NCBI RefSeq assembly: GCF_012641265.1
Contig: NZ_JABAHZ010000009.1
Span: 62,001 to 126,000 of the forward strand
Reading direction: 5' to 3'
DNA from: Chitinophaga eiseniae
Lineage (GTDB): Bacteria > Bacteroidota > Bacteroidia > Chitinophagales > Chitinophagaceae
DNA length: 64,000 nt
Position 1 is the first letter of the stretch, and each line of letters begins with the position of its first letter. This document shows positions 62,101 to 64,000 of the stretch, piece after piece. A program made the translations under genes and the position numbers. The notes beneath the pieces were generated by a model. That model worked only from the letters and a program-made list of their open reading frames with translations, had not been told where the DNA came from and did no database searches.

Positions 62101-64000
62101 CTTGATATAACATACCAACGGGTGGTAGAAATTACGGAACATCAACTGGGGCTTATGCTTCTTATAAAAATCCCATTCCGCGGTAAGGCGGATGTATTCA
62201 GGATCTGCGTACAATTGCTGTAACAACTTATTCAGATCATGTGCAGGGTCTGCCAATAGGATTTTCACATACTTAATAACTAACGCAATCAGGTCAGTCA
62301 CGAATTTATAAATGTCGCTGAAGGTGCGCTCATTCTTACCATCTTCTCCAAAGAACCCTGGTATGATCACATACTCCCGGGAACCATCGGCATAGAAGAA
62401 AGGCATGAAGCTGGCCATGGGCAATACCAATCTTCTATCGCTTGCAAACTCACTGTTAGTATGATAGGCATTTTTGGATGACATCAATTCCAGGGCAACA
62501 TAAATCCAGTCGATCAACGAAAACTCGTGTGGATAGGTGATCCGGAAGATACCCGGCGTTTTGTTGAGGATAGCTTCGTATTTATACGGACTCAATATAC
62601 TCCTCATCGACAAAGTATCCAGCGACCGGTTATCGTTCTCCCGGTATTGCATTTGCAGGAACTGGGTATCCATAAAATCCGGGATCAGGTCGAGATAAGG
62701 CAATGATTGCCCGCCCCAGTTAGCCACTTCCGGATAACCTTTACAACCAGTAAGATTGAACATACCGATGGCGTAGCCGTCAAATGTGCAGAGGATACCA
62801 TATCCCACGGTTCCCATATCAAAATCCAGCATGCGGAAAGTATCTTTTACGGGATTGAGGTCGTTGTAATACCCCGTGTACAATACATCCTGCGAAGTTC
62901 GTTTAGGCTGCCATACCCCATTGATACATTCGCTGGTGGCCAGCTGTACCTTATAGCGTTTCAATGGCGCTGTCACCGGTTGATTGATAGGCGTACTTGG
63001 AATGCTCACGTTCTGCCCCTGCTGGATTTCTTCTGTGGGCAGGTGCCAGGCGAGGAACAGCCGGTTGTTGAGCATATAGGCCAGCAGGTGGTCGCCGGAA
63101 ATATCTACGTCCACTTTTGTCCACGGCTCCCATTTGCGTTCTTTCACACCGGTACGGTAGTAATAGGTGCTACCTCCTCTTACCCGCGCAATCACGTGCA
63201 TAGTGTAAGTGCTCACATCATAGTAGCAGGCGCGCACATCCAAGCTAGCCACATCATCCAGCTTCTCCAGGTAATGTATAGCCGCTGTTTCTACGTTATC
63301 GTCGGTAATTTCATTCTGTTGCAGTTCCGAGATCAGGTCAGCAAAGAAATAGGACTGGTCGGTACGTAGTTCCGGTTGTATCCAGTTTTCGGGGTACAGG
63401 AATACTTTCCTGTTGGCCACCCACACCTGGAAGTTCTTCATCCAGAGCCATTGACTCCAGCCATCGTCCTGCGTTACGTCTGCAATAGCATTGGGCTCCA
63501 GCGCCATCAGGCAGCGTTGTATAAACAATTGAAGTATCCCGTGTGCCATCACGATACGGGAACTCGGCTGCCCGGGTTGCATCAGCACATCCATCAGGAA
63601 ATAATCGTATAGATCATCTGGTCCGTTCAGATCAGGGTTAAATGCCAGCAGGTAGGCAACCAACGCGTCTCTTTTCTGAGGACGCAGTGCATCTTCCACG
63701 GGTTGGATAACATTCAGCCATTGCTTATCATCGTATTTATTCCGCAGTGTCTGGGTGATCAGGTTTGCCTCTACGTTTGTCAGCACGGGTTTAATAAACT
63801 GTGCAGCAGTGACCATTGGTACGCCCAACAGCCGTAAAGCCGCTGTTGCCGCACCAAGGCGCTGCCAGGTGGCTGGCAGCTTAAAGTCTGCCGGGTATAT
63901 ATAGCCATACCAGGTAACCAGGTCATTTACATCGTTGATGTCCCATCCAGTAAACAACGTAAGCGTGTGAATGATGTCTAACTGTGCTGCACCGGATGCC
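59107..64000 (-). CDS. Tc toxin A subunit (TcA-like, neuraminidase-like domain), partial at N-terminus
   Basis: About 1630 residues are visible, the reading frame running open past the window end; the TTG near 63957 is an internal Leu codon, not a start. The text matches TcA proteins: WLWMKNFQVWVANRKVFLYPENWIQPELR, the EARKWYHYIFNPIG region, then a long helical stretch, a hydrophobic pore segment (ISAGAIISEIVATVLDAT), a coiled coil and the C-terminal TcB-binding region ending YTME. TcA forms the pentameric receptor-binding and injection channel of insecticidal Tc toxins. TcB/TcC partners are not in the window. Confidence 0.9.
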   Translation of the reverse strand, partial: ASGAAQLDIIHTLTLFTGWDINDVNDLVTWYGYIYPADFKLPATWQRLGAATAALRLLGVPMVTAAQFIKPVLTNVEANLITQTLRNKYDDKQWLNVIQPVEDALRPQKRDALVAYLLAFNPDLNGPDDLYDYFLMDVLMQPGQPSSRIVMAHGILQLFIQRCLMALEPNAIADVTQDDGWSQWLWMKNFQVWVANRKVFLYPENWIQPELRTDQSYFFADLISELQQNEITDDNVETAAIHYLEKLDDVASLDVRACYYDVSTYTMHVIARVRGGSTYYYRTGVKERKWEPWTKVDVDISGDHLLAYMLNNRLFLAWHLPTEEIQQGQNVSIPSTPINQPVTAPLKRYKVQLATSECINGVWQPKRTSQDVLYTGYYNDLNPVKDTFRMLDFDMGTVGYGILCTFDGYAIGMFNLTGCKGYPEVANWGGQSLPYLDLIPDFMDTQFLQMQYRENDNRSLDTLSMRSILSPYKYEAILNKTPGIFRITYPHEFSLIDWIYVALELMSSKNAYHTNSEFASDRRLVLPMASFMPFFYADGSREYVIIPGFFGEDGKNERTFSDIYKFVTDLIALVIKYVKILLADPAHDLNKLLQQLYADPEYIRLTAEWDFYKKHKPQLMFRNFYHPLVCYIKSTVYKGGLPAIMTYEVQSKVNSFNFNTTYQPQSPVATPYPIENIDFDAQGSYSSYNWELFYHLPFFIGNQLSQNQQFEEARKWYHYIFNPIGGAGGTVPQKYWITKPFHEFFDYVSQRIDTILTDIASDPTGTVYKDLVNAVESWRENPFMPHEIARTRPLAYQKSLLMKYLENLIAWGDNLFMQNTMESLVQATQMYILADKLLGPKPMIIPPAVPVPDETYNQLELKLDAFSNAMVDLENLVPDLNLLPHKGAELPTPHNTVSSLYFCIPANDHLLSYWDTIADRLYKIRNCEDINGVHRVLALFAPPIDPGMLVRAAAAGLDISAVTAMLNAPLPLYRFHVILQKATELAEQVKAMGAALLSALEKKDNEALALLRAGEEIKLQQQLLLIRQTQVEEATQSIDALQKTKAISQKKFDYYSSRDFMNGWEIAQAGISAGAIISEIVATVLDATSGGTHMIPIITGGGAGFGGSPVVTVSFGGNNVGSSTGQFGTLFRGIAGILHSTSGLIGNIGAYQRRMDDWNLQKDLASLEMTQVDQQIVVANIRKDVAVKETTTQQLRIQQAQEVNTFMTSKYTNKDLYAWMTGQISTLYFQSYQLAFAMAKQAEQCYQFELATDSNVIQYNYWDTMKKGLLSGDRLLLDVKRLESNYLKNNQREFELTKNISIAALSPEALMQLRNTGQCDINIPEMLFDTDYPGHYLRRIKAISVSIPCISGPLVAVSCTLSQVSNKYRKNTQLNPAGADAYDKYVEKDGGDDRFTYNIGAIQSIATSHAQNDTGLFELNFHDDRYLPFEGTGAISSWHLEMNDPASLAQFDYQSITDVIIQMSYTSRQGGGLFKKETTDYLKILFKKIVDSVPVAGLFRMFDLRHELSDNWYAFMNGTGTFSGSLTKAGLPYFTQNSAIKVTVQSVALFVLTSNSGNLMVSVNGAAAQAMTKNASKFGSQIQLIDPISSITGSLKLVGDHIDYSFAVQNFNTVKATIAGAWLVVNYTME

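Overview
The window comes from a Bacteroidota chromosome, most likely the Chitinophagaceae (Chitinophaga or a close relative). The evidence is two SusC/SusD outer-membrane uptake systems, FecR/ECF-sigma control, a GG-leader peptide of the Bacteroidota type, TAnnTTTG-like promoter boxes and weak Shine-Dalgarno signals. No rRNA, tRNA, CRISPR array or insertion sequence was seen.

Layout. (1) 1-12271, minus strand: a polysaccharide utilisation locus with SusC, SusD, a GH16 endoglucanase, a GH3 beta-glucosidase, a Gfo/Idh/MocA oxidoreductase, a NagB-like isomerase/deaminase, a ROK kinase, a GMC oxidoreductase and the first codons of its probable small subunit. A divergent propeller/LuxR-type regulator (12467-15376) faces it across an intergenic region with three 11-bp-phased ACTACTAC repeats. 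The enzymes point to beta-1,3-glucan (laminarin-like) breakdown plus oxidative sugar processing. (2) 15521-27776, mostly plus: single housekeeping or accessory genes, including a large secreted cytochrome-c/HEAT protein, a phosphotransferase, a GIY-YIG-type protein, an EamA exporter, two sigma factors, dehydrogenases and a GT39/ArnT-like membrane glycosyltransferase. (3) 27850-41033, minus: a 2OG-Fe(II) oxygenase, a large secreted protein of unknown function, then an ECF sigma - FecR - SusC (with signalling domain) - SusD - DUF4959 - DUF4998 operon closed by a strong terminator. (4) 41034-47954: an AT-rich two-gene cassette (DUF6934 plus a 53-residue protein), a GH92 mannosidase, a lipoprotein with a decayed partial copy upstream, and small genes (RDD, YceI, DUF493).

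(5) 48629-57735, plus: the most notable region, a compact seven-gene RiPP/bacteriocin cluster. It holds a GT2 glycosyltransferase, a protein distantly like the lantibiotic-dehydratase C-terminal domain, a membrane disulfide machine (inactive C39-like domain + VKOR + thioredoxin), a 58-residue precursor with a double-glycine leader and a 30-residue, six-cysteine core, a TlpA-like thioredoxin, a C39-peptidase ABC exporter and an HlyD adaptor. A terminator-like hairpin directly after the precursor gene probably sets the precursor to exporter ratio. The gene set resembles Gram-positive glycocin (sublancin-type) loci, but the cysteine pattern differs, so the product may be a new class of disulfide-bonded, possibly glycosylated peptide. 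(6) 57743-64000: a small unknown gene, a 5'-truncated LamG remnant next to a perfect 16-bp palindrome, and the C-terminal part of a Tc-toxin A subunit running off the window end.
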